From assembly GCA_030452025.1 (NCBI GenBank), contig JAKDNC010000264.1, positions 1 to 5,497 of the forward strand: a stretch of 5,497 nucleotides of DNA, in the 5' to 3' direction. The DNA comes from Nocardioides sp. GTDB taxonomy: Bacteria > Actinomycetota > Actinomycetes > Propionibacteriales > Nocardioidaceae. Numbering within the stretch: the first letter of the stretch is position 1; every line of letters starts with the position of its first letter. This document shows, piece by piece, positions 5,318 through 5,497 of the stretch. A program made the translations under genes and the position numbers. Below the pieces are notes generated by a model that saw only the letters and a program-made list of their open reading frames with translations, made no database searches and was not told the origin of the DNA.

Positions 5318-5391
5318 GTTCCACATCCTGGCGGCCCCCGGGCCGTCCGACCCGGTGGGGACATCGATCAAACGAAGTGACGGAGCAATAC

Positions 5392-5497
5392 GTGTCGGAG
5401 CAGTACGACGAAGCAGCAGCTGGCGAGGCTGTCGAGCAGGTCGACGCAGCGGTCGAGCCTGCAGACCTGAGCGCCGAGACGCCTGCCGGCGACCCCG
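5392..5497 (+). CDS. nusG: Transcription termination/antitermination protein NusG, N-terminal part only
   Basis: The reading frame starts at GTG 5392 and is open to the window end, giving 35 residues, MSEQYDEAAAGEAVEQ onward. GGAG at 5382-5385 serves as ribosome site 6 bases upstream. The piece is an acidic, Glu/Asp/Ala-rich tail without globular structure. Actinobacterial NusG proteins carry such an N-terminal extension before the NGN domain that binds RNA polymerase, and nusG follows secE almost universally. The identification therefore rests on position and composition; the diagnostic NGN and KOW domains lie beyond the window. Confidence 0.88.
   Translation, partial: MSEQYDEAAAGEAVEQVDAAVEPADLSAETPAGDP

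Noticed and set aside
5332..5345. Small GC palindrome between secE and nusG
   Set aside because: Only about five pairs around a four-base loop in very GC-rich DNA, and secE-nusG are normally cotranscribed; not enough to call a terminator.
1..5497. An undescribed multi-gene system such as defence, mobile or biosynthetic genes
   Set aside because: Every substantial gene belongs to a well-known core family, in an order resembling that of other actinobacteria. No transposase, integrase, CRISPR repeat or orphan gene is present.

Overview
This is an ordinary but well-preserved piece of high-GC actinobacterial core genome. The protein sequences most resemble those of Nocardioides-like or Streptomyces-like organisms. 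Support for this comes from the strongly GC-rich third codon positions, GTG starts, leaderless-looking promoters, a HadA/HadB-type pair of dehydratases, the type Ic (Rv3722c/AspT-like) aspartate aminotransferase, tRNAs without an encoded CCA, and the tRNA-Trp / secE / nusG order. The taxonomic call is an inference from recalled family sequences, not from a database search.

Layout, left to right. (1) The 3' part of an elongator tRNA-Met, followed closely by rpmG (ribosomal protein L33, zinc-ribbon form) and a strong GC-rich hairpin. (2) A 150-base gap containing an imperfect 11-bp tandem repeat and a probable leaderless promoter. (3) A tightly packed, overlapping plus-strand operon of a HadA-like subunit, a HadB-like catalytic subunit and murB. 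It joins fatty-acid dehydration with a committed step of peptidoglycan synthesis. (4) A short convergent junction with a perfect 11-bp inverted repeat, probably a bidirectional terminator. (5) Two minus-strand genes: an adenosine-deaminase family protein and an aspartate aminotransferase. Between them lies a striking 20-bp perfect inverted repeat with a 4-nt loop. (6) A divergent promoter region, tRNA-Trp, secE and the first 35 codons of nusG, which opens the secE-nusG-ribosomal protein cluster.

How the genes fit together: the tRNAs, rpmG, secE and nusG belong to translation, secretion and transcription elongation. hadA-hadB-murB serve envelope building. The aminotransferase and the deaminase belong to aspartate/nitrogen and purine metabolism. 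In Mycobacterium tuberculosis, rpmG2, hadA, hadB, hadC, trpT, secE and nusG are adjacent. Here the same frame is kept, but murB and the two minus-strand metabolic genes stand between hadB and tRNA-Trp, and no hadC is present. I recall murB, a deaminase and an aspartate aminotransferase next to secE in Streptomyces as well, so this arrangement is probably ancestral or widespread rather than new.

I found no mobile element, CRISPR array, phage gene or undescribed multi-gene system. The items most worth a second look are non-coding: the 20-bp palindrome, the 11-bp tandem repeat and the leaderless promoter boxes.
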